A stretch of DNA of 64,000 nucleotides from RGIG7213 sp045544195. Lineage in GTDB: Bacteria > Bacillota > Clostridia > Oscillospirales > CAG-272. Positions 1 through 7,898 of the stretch are shown in pieces. Below the pieces are notes generated by a model that searched no databases, was not told the DNA's origin, and saw only the letters and a list, made by a program, of their open reading frames with translations. Position numbers and translations under genes: made by a program. Within the stretch, counting starts at the first letter, position 1, and each line of letters starts with the position of its first letter. The DNA lies in NCBI GenBank assembly GCA_045544195.1, contig JAZPYO010000024.1:1-64000 (forward strand). The letters run 5' to 3'.

Positions 1-9
1 ATTTATCTC

Positions 10-91
10 ATATCGAATTGGCGCGAAGCGACAATATATCGAGCTTGAACGAAGTGAAAGCATATCGAGTCAACGAAGTTGACATATCGAC
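10..91. repeat. Tandem ATATCGA / GAA-triloop hairpin array
   Basis: The heptamer ATATCGA occurs four times (10-16, 36-42, 62-68, 84-90). Between the copies are three short inverted repeats that each close on a GAA triloop: 18-34 (one stem mismatch), 43-61 (two mismatches) and 69-83 (perfect GTCAAC/GTTGAC). The stem sequences differ but pairing and loop are kept, which points to selection on or copying of a structure. The period is 26, 26 and 22 bases. The left end may be cut by the window edge. Function unknown. Confidence 0.75.
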
Positions 92-104
92 AGAAAGAAA
101 AAAC

Positions 105-146
105 AGAGCAAGAACAGAAGGTTTTATATCCTTTTATCCTTGCTCT
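105..146 (-). terminator. Probable terminator downstream of the RodA-like gene
   Basis: On the minus strand an 8-bp stem (CTTGCTCT with AGAGCAAG), with a second inner AAGG/CCTT pairing, is followed by a T-rich stretch. It lies about 130 bases beyond the stop of the minus-strand gene ending at 276. The remaining bases 150-275 hold no gene or signal that I can support. Confidence 0.45.
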
Positions 147-275
147 TTTCTGCTTGTATAAGGGTTTGGGCTTATCCCATTTGCGCTTGCCCCGACAAAC
201 GCGATGCTCGTACTTAGCGACATTTTTTAAATTCTCCGCTAAGAGTATCACCCATATCAATGTCAGTTTTTTATA

Positions 276-1448
276 TTATTTCAGCTTTATGATGCGCTTC
301 GAGGAGATATCGTTTTGATGTATGCTTACGCTCATAACTATACCCACACACATGTAAAGGCTTACGATGGACGAGCCGCCGTAGCTCATAAACGGCAGGG
401 TTATTCCGATAACGGGCAAAAGTCCAAGACACATACCGATGTTTTCGACGGTCTGGAATATGAATACGCACGCAACTCCCGCACACATATATATGCCGTA
501 GTTTTCTCTGTTTCTTCTTGCTATTACAAGTATTCTGAAAACGAGCGCGATTATAAGAATGAAATATACTATCGCTCCTATAAATCCGAATTCCTCGCAC
601 ATAACGGCAAATATCATATCAGTGTGTCTTGCGGGCAGTATGGATTCTATGGGATTTTGCGATATAGTGCCGCCCTTATAACCCATTCCCGTAATGCCGC
701 CGTTTGCTATGGCGCGCATACTTTGGATGACCTGATAGCCGTACCCCTCAGGGTCCTGCATAGGATCGAAGCCGACGAGTATACGCATTTTCTGATATTC
801 GTCCAAAAAACGCCAGATTATCGGGAATGATACAACGAGCGCTCCCAACGCGCCGATGAGATACCAGATGCTCACGCCTGCACAAAAGCACATACCGACG
901 AAAATGATACCGAATGAGATCATAGCGCCAAGATCCTTTTCAAGCATAACGCAAAGCATTATTATACCGCCGTGGGCACACATAAGAAAAAGGCTTTTCG
1001 GAGTATTTATATTCTTTTCACGAAGTATGCCGAGATGGTATCCGAATGTCAGTATAAACAGTGCCTTTACGACCTCTGACGGCTGCAGGTTTACTCCGAT
1101 GTACGGAATGGCTATCCAGCTGTCATTGTTTCCGAATGAACCGCGAAGCATGCTTGGAATATCCTCTGCTATCGGCAAGATCAGCAGAATGCACGCTGCT
1201 ATAAATACAGGAATGACAAATCTTTTCAGCAATCGGTCATAGTTGAAAACGGAAAGCGCCACCATGCCGAAAAAGCCGAGAGTCGATGCTATTATCTGTA
1301 CTGTAACAAGATTGTTTCCCTCGCCTATGTATCCTGAGGCTGACGAAATAACAACAATTCCGTATATGGTAAGCAACAGCGTGGGGATAAGAAGATAAGG
1401 GTCAAGTCTTTTTAATTTGTCAAACAGAAAGTTTTCTTTATTTCTCAT
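276..1448 (-). CDS. rodA: SEDS-family peptidoglycan polymerase, RodA-like
   Basis: Membrane glycosyltransferase of the SEDS family (RodA/FtsW/SpoVE), which polymerises lipid II into glycan strands with a partner class B penicillin-binding protein. The 390-residue length and about ten hydrophobic segments fit. Visible family motifs: QPSE (122-125), KDLG (171-174), HTD (275-277, the Asp being the expected catalytic residue), EEFG (285-288) and PFMSYGGSS (352-360). The HTDMIF form and an N-terminus without the FtsW-type extension favour RodA over FtsW. The start overlaps the upstream corrinoid gene by four bases (ATGA), so translation is probably coupled. No penicillin-binding protein lies nearby. 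RodA versus SpoVE cannot be settled from sequence alone. Confidence 0.9.
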   Translation of the reverse strand: MRNKENFLFDKLKRLDPYLLIPTLLLTIYGIVVISSASGYIGEGNNLVTVQIIASTLGFFGMVALSVFNYDRLLKRFVIPVFIAACILLILPIAEDIPSMLRGSFGNNDSWIAIPYIGVNLQPSEVVKALFILTFGYHLGILREKNINTPKSLFLMCAHGGIIMLCVMLEKDLGAMISFGIIFVGMCFCAGVSIWYLIGALGALVVSFPIIWRFLDEYQKMRILVGFDPMQDPEGYGYQVIQSMRAIANGGITGMGYKGGTISQNPIESILPARHTDMIFAVMCEEFGFIGAIVYFILIIALVFRILVIARRNRENYGIYMCAGVACVFIFQTVENIGMCLGLLPVIGITLPFMSYGGSSIVSLYMCVGIVMSVSIHQNDISSKRIIKLK

Positions 1449-2083
1449 TTATTGATAAGATATTCCTTTGCAAGCTGTGATGCAGTTGCAGCATCCGGCG
1501 TGTACGCATCAGCGCCGATCTCGTCAGCAAAGCTCTGTGTCAACGGAGCACCGCCGACCATTACCTTTACGCTGTCACGCAGACCTGCATCCTCGAGAGC
1601 TTTTATGACCGTTCTCATTTCTCCCATCGTTGTTGTCAGAAGGGAAGAAAGGCATACTATGTCTGCATTGGTTCTTTGTACTGCCTGAACTACCTTTTCT
1701 GCGGAAACGTCAACGCCGAGATCTTCGCAGGTTATGCCCATGCCCTCTATCATCATTTTTACAAGATTTTTGCCTATATCGTGCTTGTCGCCCTTGACAG
1801 TGCAGATAACTGCCTTGCCTATCGGCTCAACTCCGCTTGATGACAGCTTCGGCTTCAGCACGCTGACGCCGGTATCCATGGTTCTTGCCGCCATCATTAC
1901 CTCGGGCAGATACAATTCGCCGTTTTTGAATTTTTCTCCAACCACGGACATACCGGCGATAAGACCGCCGTTAAGTATATCCTCTGCACTTATTCCCTCA
2001 TTGAGAGCCTGTTCGATCAAAGCGCCTATTTCACGGGCTCTGCCCATCTGGAGCTTTTCGGATATATCGTTAAGTATGCTCAT
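1445..2083 (-). CDS. Corrinoid (B12-binding) protein, MtbC/MttC-like
   Basis: Small cobalamin-binding shuttle protein of 212 residues. Residues 1-85 form the helical B12-binding cap (methionine-synthase-type) and 88-210 the Rossmann-like B12 domain. The DxHxxG motif that supplies the lower-axial His is intact (D99, H101, G104), as are the SxL (146-148) and GG (177-178) loops. In the family such proteins carry methyl groups between a substrate-specific methyltransferase (methylamines, methoxyaromatics, betaine) and a second enzyme acting on tetrahydrofolate or a thiol. No such methyltransferase or corrinoid activase lies beside it; instead it sits between an LRR lipoprotein (16 bases away) and rodA (4-base overlap). 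Substrate unknown. Confidence 0.9.
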   Translation of the reverse strand: MSILNDISEKLQMGRAREIGALIEQALNEGISAEDILNGGLIAGMSVVGEKFKNGELYLPEVMMAARTMDTGVSVLKPKLSSSGVEPIGKAVICTVKGDKHDIGKNLVKMMIEGMGITCEDLGVDVSAEKVVQAVQRTNADIVCLSSLLTTTMGEMRTVIKALEDAGLRDSVKVMVGGAPLTQSFADEIGADAYTPDAATASQLAKEYLINK

Positions 2084-2099
2084 TTCAACATTTCCTTTC

Positions 2100-3317
2100 T
2101 TACTTTGAAAAATTGACGGTTATGGAAGTGTAATCAGAGTCGCCCTTGCACAAATTCCATTGCTCTTGAGTGCCGCCGAAATTAATTGTCGTCATTGCTG
2201 ACTCCTTGAAAACATCTTTGCCTATAAATGTCACAGATTCGGGAATACTCAGCGTGTTAAGCGAACGGCAATTGTAAAATAAGTCGTCGTTAAGCCTTGT
2301 CACACCGTTTGGAATGTTAACGGTCTTAAGGTCTGCGCAGTTGAAAAATGCGCTTTTTCCTATTTTATTTACGGATGCGGGGATCTGTGCCTGCTTCAAG
2401 GCAAGGCAGGAAAAGAATGCTCTTTCACCGATCTCCGTCAATGATGAGGGAAGCGTCACCTGCGATAATACAGAGCATTCGTAAAATGCCATATCGGGAA
2501 TTACCGTTATTTTACCATTCAATGTGACATTCGTCAGCTTGTCGCAGTTTGAAAATACCGCATAACCGAGCTTTTCGACATTTTCACCGCATATAAATTC
2601 GGTTATAGGGCACGATGCAAATGCTCTCGGTTCAATTACCGATATTGTTTGCGGCAATGATATGCTTGCGAGCGAAGTGCATTTTTCAAACAGAGAATGT
2701 GTAACCGATGTCATACCCTCGGGTAAAGAGATGCTTTTTAATGATTGGCAGGAATTGAACGCCATACCGCCTATTGAACGAACGCCGGCGGGAATAGCGA
2801 TGTCGGAGAGCTTTGCGCAGGAATGAAATGCACTGAAGCCTATTTCCTTAAGCGTGTCGGGAAGCGATACAGCTTGAAGCGATCTGCAATCTGCAAAAGC
2901 TGAAGGACCGATGGCAGTGTATCCGCTCGGAATTACTACGGATGTTATGCTTTCATTACCCTTGAATGCCCCGTCTGCTATCGCAGTTACCGTGTATTCT
3001 CCGACGGCTGTGGGAAGCGTGATATGTGTTTCCTCGCCCTTGTACGATGTTATATATACATCATTTCCAAAAACCTCGTATGTGTAATCACCGTCCTGAC
3101 CCTTGTAGTCAGGCTCAGGCTGAGTTTCTGCAGGATCTGTTGCGGGCGGTTCGGTCTCGTTTACATCAGGCGCTTTTGTCTGTGCCTGTGTTTGCTTATC
3201 ACCGTTTGTTTGCGACGGCGTATCATCGCCGCTGCATGCACAAAAATTTAATAATGCTGAAACTATTAATGCGATAACTATGGTTTTGAAAATGGCTTTT
3301 GATGTGTGTTTTATCAT
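2100..3317 (-). CDS. BspA-type leucine-rich-repeat lipoprotein
   Basis: 405-residue secreted protein. A hydrophobic signal (about 10-25) runs into Cys residues at 26 and 28, with C28 the likely lipidated residue. A Thr/Pro/Glu-rich spacer (30-70) follows, then BspA/LRR_5 repeats from about 75 to the end, recognisable by recurring phrases such as IGPSAFADC, LKEIGFSAFHSC and IGKSAFFNC with regular 22-24-residue spacing. BspA-type LRR proteins bind host matrix or other cells in Bacteroides and Treponema; here the ligand is unknown. It is the first gene of a minus-strand cluster with the corrinoid protein and rodA. Confidence 0.85.
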   Translation of the reverse strand: MIKHTSKAIFKTIVIALIVSALLNFCACSGDDTPSQTNGDKQTQAQTKAPDVNETEPPATDPAETQPEPDYKGQDGDYTYEVFGNDVYITSYKGEETHITLPTAVGEYTVTAIADGAFKGNESITSVVIPSGYTAIGPSAFADCRSLQAVSLPDTLKEIGFSAFHSCAKLSDIAIPAGVRSIGGMAFNSCQSLKSISLPEGMTSVTHSLFEKCTSLASISLPQTISVIEPRAFASCPITEFICGENVEKLGYAVFSNCDKLTNVTLNGKITVIPDMAFYECSVLSQVTLPSSLTEIGERAFFSCLALKQAQIPASVNKIGKSAFFNCADLKTVNIPNGVTRLNDDLFYNCRSLNTLSIPESVTFIGKDVFKESAMTTINFGGTQEQWNLCKGDSDYTSITVNFSK

Positions 3318-3369
3318 TTTTGTATTTTATACCTCTTAATTGTTACATAATCGTTAAAAAAACACTCGA

Positions 3370-3451
3370 TTTTCACGCAAAGTTCACATTGAGGATTTTT
3401 AATGACTATGTGAATTATAATCGGTTTTATGTGAATAAATCTACATTCACA
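3370..3451. promoter_or_regulatory. Divergent intergenic region with repeated TGTGAA half-sites
   Basis: Between the divergent genes starting at 3317 (minus) and 3481 (plus) the hexamer TGTGAA or its complement occurs repeatedly: complement at 3383-3388, direct at 3409-3414 and 3430-3435, complement at 3446-3451. Sites 3430-3436 and 3445-3451 form a TGTGAAT-N8-ATTCACA palindrome. The two direct TATGTGAAT copies are 21 bases apart, about two helical turns. A TATAAT lies at 3416-3421, without a good -35. A shared operator for both genes is an inference. Confidence 0.4.
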
Positions 3452-3480
3452 AGTAATATTTTATAAGAGAGGAAAAAAAC

Positions 3481-6210
3481 ATGTCATTTGCAAAAAGATT
3501 TGCCGCGCTTGGCTTGACTGTGAGCTGTATTGCAAGCACTTTGTGCTTTTCAACTGCCGCTTCAGAATCAGCAATTACACCTGTTGCTGACTGCGGTGTT
3601 ACCGTGATCGCCGGATCAGACGGAACGTATGTATACGGTATACCGCAAAGGACGACGCCGAACAGAGCTGAAAGCCTGTTTGAAAGCACCGTAAGCATTA
3701 CATCTGAAAATGAATGGGTATCAACGGGAGATACGCTTACCTTATACGAAAACGGAGTATCCGTTGAAAAAGCGCAGATAATCGTTAAGGGCGATGCGAA
3801 CGGCGACGGAATTGTAAACACAAAGGACATTATAAGAATAAAGAAATTTCTTTCGGACAGCAGTGCTGCAAATGAAAAAGCGTGCGATATCAACGGCGAC
3901 GGTGCTGTAACAAGCGATGATCTTACGCGCCTTGGCACATTGCTCGGTGCAAGCATAACGAACGTGACGCTTTTAAAAGGGCCTGATAAGACGTCGTATT
4001 ACTACGGTACGTCATTTTCTGACAAGGGTATAATTCTTATATCAGAGTATTCTGACGGTACGATAAGCCCTGTATGCGAGGGATTTTCCGTTGAGTATCA
4101 GTCCGGTGCGTGTATTTCAGAGGGCGATACGTACGTTACGCTGAATTACGCAGGCTATTCGTTTAAAATTGATATACTTGCCGAAGAGCCTACGAACACA
4201 TATGTTTTGTCACAATATGAAAATGAAATAATAACAATAACAGATGAGGGTGAATATACATTCCTTGAAAAATCCGACAATACACAGATAGTCGTTGATG
4301 CAACAGGCTCCGTTACGCTTATGTTCGTTGATGCAAGCTGCACGTATACGGGTGCTGATGCAACGGTAAGCATACTGAATGCCGATGACGTAACGATAAC
4401 GGCAGACGGAAGCTGTTATATTGCGGACACCTCAGAAAACCTTACTGAATCAGCCGTATATTCAGATTCAGTTCCGCTTACTCTTGACTGCACAGGTACG
4501 CTCAGCATTGACGGTAACAGTAAAGAGGGAATTACGGTATCAAAGGCGGCGTTTGTTATTGAAAAAGGCGATTATATACTCAACACAGTCGGAAACGGCT
4601 TACAGCCCAAGGGAAAGGGAACGAGCCTTGTCATAAACGGCGGTACGTTTGATATCACATCAGGCGGTGACGGTATTAAGAACAGTAAGACCGACATTAC
4701 GATAAACGGCGGTGATTTTACGATAAATGCAGGCGGAGACGGTATTTCAGCAGATACGACGCTTACCGTCAACGGCGGTACGTTCGATATAACAACGAGC
4801 GGCGGATATGAGTCTGACAGCGGCAACACAACGTCATCTGCGTGGGTATATGAAGTGCTTGCAGAGGCTGATATGCCAACGACGCAGGAGGAATATTACG
4901 GCTTGTATGTTCTTTCCTCATCGACATACATTGAAATAGATGAAAGCAATTATTCAACGTATTCATCGTACACAACGCTTTATGACCGTAATTCATCAAA
5001 GGGTATCAAATCGAACGATACGATGACGCTGTCAAACGCAACGATGGTATTAAACTGTCTTGATGACGGTATTAAGAGTGACACATCTTTAACTGTAAAC
5101 AGCGGTAATTATACAATATATTCAGCTTGTGACGGTATGCAGGCTGATACGGTGCTGACGGTAAACGACGGTACTGTTGATATTACCCTGAACGGAGCAT
5201 TCTACAAAAACAGTACATCCGGCAAGTTTAAATATTCAAATGGCGAATATGTCCGTACATCAAGCGATACGGGCGGCTTCGGCGGCGGATTTGGCGGCTC
5301 AAGCTCGACAACGCTGTACGCACTGTTCAACAGCGGCAAGGGCTTGAAGGCTGAAAGCGAGCTTTATATAAACGGCGGCAGTGTGACTGTTGACGGAATT
5401 GACGATGCGATACATTGCGACGGCTCGGTATATATCACAAACGGCGATGTTAACGTAACAACGAAGGACGACGGCGTGCACGCAGAGCTGGCAGTTGCAA
5501 TAGGCAGCACGACCGTTCAGGGCAGTGCGCCGAAGGTTATTGTCAACGGCTCGTATGAGGGAGTTGAGGGTATATATATCGACTTTTACAGCGGTACTAC
5601 CGTTATCACCTCATCCGATGACGGCGTGAACGCCGCAGGCGATCTTGAAGCGTCCTCGAAGTATTATCTGAGCGTTGACGGTGAGGCACGAGTAATAGTA
5701 AATGCTGAAGGCGACGGACTCGATGCAAACGGATATATGTATATTTACGGCGGTGAAACGTATGTATTCGGCCCTGTAAGCGGAGGTAACGGTATAATTG
5801 ACTACGATTCAAAATTTGAAATATACGGCGGTAAGTTCATAGCGCTCGGAAATAAGGATATGGCGCAAACGGCTACGAAGGCAACGCAGTATGTGCTTGG
5901 CTTTACGATGTCATCAGGCTCGTTCAGCACAGGAAAATATCTGAATGTAACGGGTACGGATATAACAGTAATGCTGCCGAAATCGTATAGCTCATCAATG
6001 CTCGTTCTCGTTTCATCCCCCGACTTTACAAGCGGTAAAACGTACAGCGTTTCCTACGGCGGTACGTATACGGGCGGTACTGTTGAATATAACGTATGCG
6101 CGGGCGGTACATACTCAGGCGGCAGTACGGGCGCAAGCATCACGACATCTTCAACATATATAACAAGCAACGGAAATTTCTCCTCAGGCGGCTCTAACAG
6201 ACCGTTCTGA
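3481..6210 (+). CDS. Dockerin protein with beta-helix carbohydrate-binding domain (Cthe_2159/DUF4353-like)
   Basis: 909-residue secreted protein. Signal peptide about 1-27; a type I dockerin unusually near the N-terminus (104-156) with two calcium loops, GDANGDGIVNTKDI and CDINGDGAVTSDDL; an Ig-like (Big) domain about 160-235; then a long right-handed beta-helix to the C-terminus with many INGGTFDIT / SGGDGI repeats. The helix resembles the DUF4353 family, whose Clostridium thermocellum member Cthe_2159 binds pectin-type polysaccharide. No hydrolase catalytic motif was recognised, so the protein probably binds rather than cuts. A Gly-rich insertion lies around 597-610. The dockerin should dock it on a cohesin protein; two candidates lie in this window. 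Confidence 0.85.
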   Translation: MSFAKRFAALGLTVSCIASTLCFSTAASESAITPVADCGVTVIAGSDGTYVYGIPQRTTPNRAESLFESTVSITSENEWVSTGDTLTLYENGVSVEKAQIIVKGDANGDGIVNTKDIIRIKKFLSDSSAANEKACDINGDGAVTSDDLTRLGTLLGASITNVTLLKGPDKTSYYYGTSFSDKGIILISEYSDGTISPVCEGFSVEYQSGACISEGDTYVTLNYAGYSFKIDILAEEPTNTYVLSQYENEIITITDEGEYTFLEKSDNTQIVVDATGSVTLMFVDASCTYTGADATVSILNADDVTITADGSCYIADTSENLTESAVYSDSVPLTLDCTGTLSIDGNSKEGITVSKAAFVIEKGDYILNTVGNGLQPKGKGTSLVINGGTFDITSGGDGIKNSKTDITINGGDFTINAGGDGISADTTLTVNGGTFDITTSGGYESDSGNTTSSAWVYEVLAEADMPTTQEEYYGLYVLSSSTYIEIDESNYSTYSSYTTLYDRNSSKGIKSNDTMTLSNATMVLNCLDDGIKSDTSLTVNSGNYTIYSACDGMQADTVLTVNDGTVDITLNGAFYKNSTSGKFKYSNGEYVRTSSDTGGFGGGFGGSSSTTLYALFNSGKGLKAESELYINGGSVTVDGIDDAIHCDGSVYITNGDVNVTTKDDGVHAELAVAIGSTTVQGSAPKVIVNGSYEGVEGIYIDFYSGTTVITSSDDGVNAAGDLEASSKYYLSVDGEARVIVNAEGDGLDANGYMYIYGGETYVFGPVSGGNGIIDYDSKFEIYGGKFIALGNKDMAQTATKATQYVLGFTMSSGSFSTGKYLNVTGTDITVMLPKSYSSSMLVLVSSPDFTSGKTYSVSYGGTYTGGTVEYNVCAGGTYSGGSTGASITTSSTYITSNGNFSSGGSNRPF

Positions 6211-6215
6211 CAATA

Positions 6216-6243
6216 ACAAAATGATAACACTCCTCATATAATG
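6216..6243 (+). promoter_or_regulatory. Possible sigma-K-like promoter of dpaA
   Basis: AC (6216-6217), 17 bases, then CATATAATG (6235-6243) approximates the sigma-K pattern AC-N16/17-CATANNNTA with one mismatch in the last two bases. Sigma-K drives spoVF in Bacillus. Transcription would start near 6249, inside the loop of the 6229-6264 hairpin. Weak consensus, so this is a hypothesis. Confidence 0.35.
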
Positions 6244-6269
6244 AAGTATCGTTATATGGGGAGTTTTTT
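6229..6269 (+). terminator. Terminator hairpin overlapping the dpaA ribosome-binding site
   Basis: A 13-bp stem (6229-6241 with 6252-6264, one G-U pair) with a 10-base loop is followed by T6 at 6264-6269, directly before the dpaA ATG at 6270. It should end transcripts of the dockerin gene at 6210. Its 3' arm contains GGGGAG, the only Shine-Dalgarno sequence for dpaA, so any readthrough RNA would hide that site. Confidence 0.75.
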
Positions 6270-7151
6270 ATGAACATACATGATATGAAGATAGCCGTCG
6301 TGGGCGGTGATATAAGATATATACATCTTGCGCAGACACTTTCGGAAAAGGGTTTCGAATGCGCAGTATACGGATTTGATACGGAGCTTTCAGAATCGTT
6401 CGGGGCAGTCAGATGCATCAGCGCATATGATGCTGTAACAGGCGCAGACTGCCTGATACTGCCAATGCCGTGCACGCGTGACGGTCAGCACGTTTCAGCA
6501 CCGTTGTGTAATGAAAAGATAGATATTTTAAGCCTCGTTGAAAAGGCACAATGCCCGATATTTGCAGGTATGATACCGTCGCAGGTAGAGGCGTACTGCG
6601 AAAAGCATAAAAGAACGGTATTTGATTATTCGCAAAGCGAGAGCCTTGCCTTGATGAATGCAATACCGACAGCGGAAGGAGCTATTATGGCGGCTATGAG
6701 CAATACCGATGAAATGCTCCACGGCAAAAGGGCGCTTATAACGGGGTACGGACGGATAGGAAAAATACTTGCGCAAAAGCTCTGCGGTATCGGTATGAAG
6801 GTTACCGTGTGCGCAAGAAAAAAGCAGTCAATAGCGCTTGCATACGCTATGAATTGCGATACTGTGAGTATGGAGCATCTTGCAGACTGTATCGGCAAAT
6901 ACGATATAATATTCAATACTGTGCCTGAAATAATAATGACACCCGATGTGCTTGATAATGTTCGGAAAAATGCCTTGATAATTGATTTAGCCTCGCTTCC
7001 GGGCGGACTTGATGCATCGTATGCATCAAATCTCGGCTTGAAGGCAATATCCGCTCTGGCGCTTCCGGGAAGATATGCGCCTGTAAGCGCATCATATATG
7101 CTTGCGGAGTGTATTACTGATATGTTGGGGGAGTATTATAATGAGCAATAG
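6270..7151 (+). CDS. dpaA: Dipicolinate synthase subunit A
   Basis: DpaA (SpoVFA), the putative dehydrogenase subunit of dipicolinate synthase, which with DpaB converts dihydrodipicolinate to dipicolinic acid in the mother cell during sporulation. 293 residues, normal length. The N-terminal domain (about 5-125) is followed by a Rossmann domain with the nucleotide loop ITGYGRIG (157-164). The ATG at 6270 lies six bases after the GGGGAG inside the preceding hairpin. The stop overlaps the dpaB start by 11 bases. Its presence is strong evidence that the organism makes spores, and expression is probably late-sporulation specific. Confidence 0.92.
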   Translation: MNIHDMKIAVVGGDIRYIHLAQTLSEKGFECAVYGFDTELSESFGAVRCISAYDAVTGADCLILPMPCTRDGQHVSAPLCNEKIDILSLVEKAQCPIFAGMIPSQVEAYCEKHKRTVFDYSQSESLALMNAIPTAEGAIMAAMSNTDEMLHGKRALITGYGRIGKILAQKLCGIGMKVTVCARKKQSIALAYAMNCDTVSMEHLADCIGKYDIIFNTVPEIIMTPDVLDNVRKNALIIDLASLPGGLDASYASNLGLKAISALALPGRYAPVSASYMLAECITDMLGEYYNEQ

Positions 7152-7713
7152 ACTTAAATTAGGCTTCGGCATTTGCGGCTCGTTCTGTACACACGGGCAA
7201 ATGCTGCGCGTTATGGAGCAGCTTGCAGAAAAATATGATCTTTATCCTGTGCTGAGTGAAATATCGTCATCTACCGACACAAGATTCGGAAGCAAGGAGA
7301 GCCTGAAAAAAAGAATACAGGAGCTTACAGGACGAGATATTATAACAAGCATAAAGGATGCTGAGCCGTTAGGACCTGACACAAGGCTTGATGCAATGCT
7401 TATATGCCCCTGCACAGGTAATACGCTTGCAAAATTCGCGCACGGCATAACTGATTCTGCGGTAACAATGGCATCAAAGGCAACCGCGAGATGCGGAAAG
7501 CCCGTGATACTGTCGCTTGCAAGTAATGATGCACTTGGGGCAAATTTGCAGAATATCGGTCTTTTATATAACAAAAAGAATGTGTATTTCGTTCCCGTAT
7601 CGCAGGATGACAGCGTAAAAAAGCCGTATTCACTCGTTTGTGATTTTTCAAAGGTAGAAGAAACGGTTGCCCTTGCCCTGCAAGGCGAGCAGATCCAGCC
7701 GTTTTTGAAATAG
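7141..7713 (+). CDS. dpaB: Dipicolinate synthase subunit B (flavoprotein)
   Basis: DpaB (SpoVFB), the flavoprotein-fold subunit of dipicolinate synthase; 190 residues. The start is placed at the ATG at 7141, eight bases after a GGGGGAG site inside dpaA, rather than at an earlier in-frame ATG (7102), because homologs begin near the KLGFGICGSFCTHG segment, typical of the flavin-binding fold. The CPCTGNTLAK segment (near 90) is characteristic of the family. Translation is coupled to dpaA through the 11-base overlap. Confidence 0.92.
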   Translation: MSNRLKLGFGICGSFCTHGQMLRVMEQLAEKYDLYPVLSEISSSTDTRFGSKESLKKRIQELTGRDIITSIKDAEPLGPDTRLDAMLICPCTGNTLAKFAHGITDSAVTMASKATARCGKPVILSLASNDALGANLQNIGLLYNKKNVYFVPVSQDDSVKKPYSLVCDFSKVEETVALALQGEQIQPFLK

Positions 7714-7839
7714 TTGTTTAATGATAAAATATGCTCTCTTGTTTGACAACACAGACAATTCCAATGATTAAAAATAAAACAGGGTTTATTTGTGCTTTTT
7801 ATTAATTAAAAATTTACTTTATATATATCTATGTATATG

Positions 7840-7845
7840 TATAAT
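7840..7845 (+). promoter_or_regulatory. Candidate -10 element upstream of the LRR-dockerin gene
   Basis: A consensus TATAAT lies 54 bases before the start at 7899, in a very AT-rich stretch; no convincing -35 is seen. The rest of 7714-7898 shows nothing further that I can support. Confidence 0.35.
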
Positions 7846-7898
7846 ATGGTACAATTTGTCTGCAAACAGCAAAAAACGTAAAAAAAGGAGGACAATCA

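Noticed and set aside
10..91. Possible CRISPR array
   Set aside because: The repeat is only seven bases, spacers are self-complementary hairpins of 15-19 bases, and there are no cas genes.
3..260. 85-residue minus-strand reading frame at the left edge
   Set aside because: Basic, Tyr/Lys/Arg-rich translation crossing the hairpin array and the terminator; no ribosome site or family.
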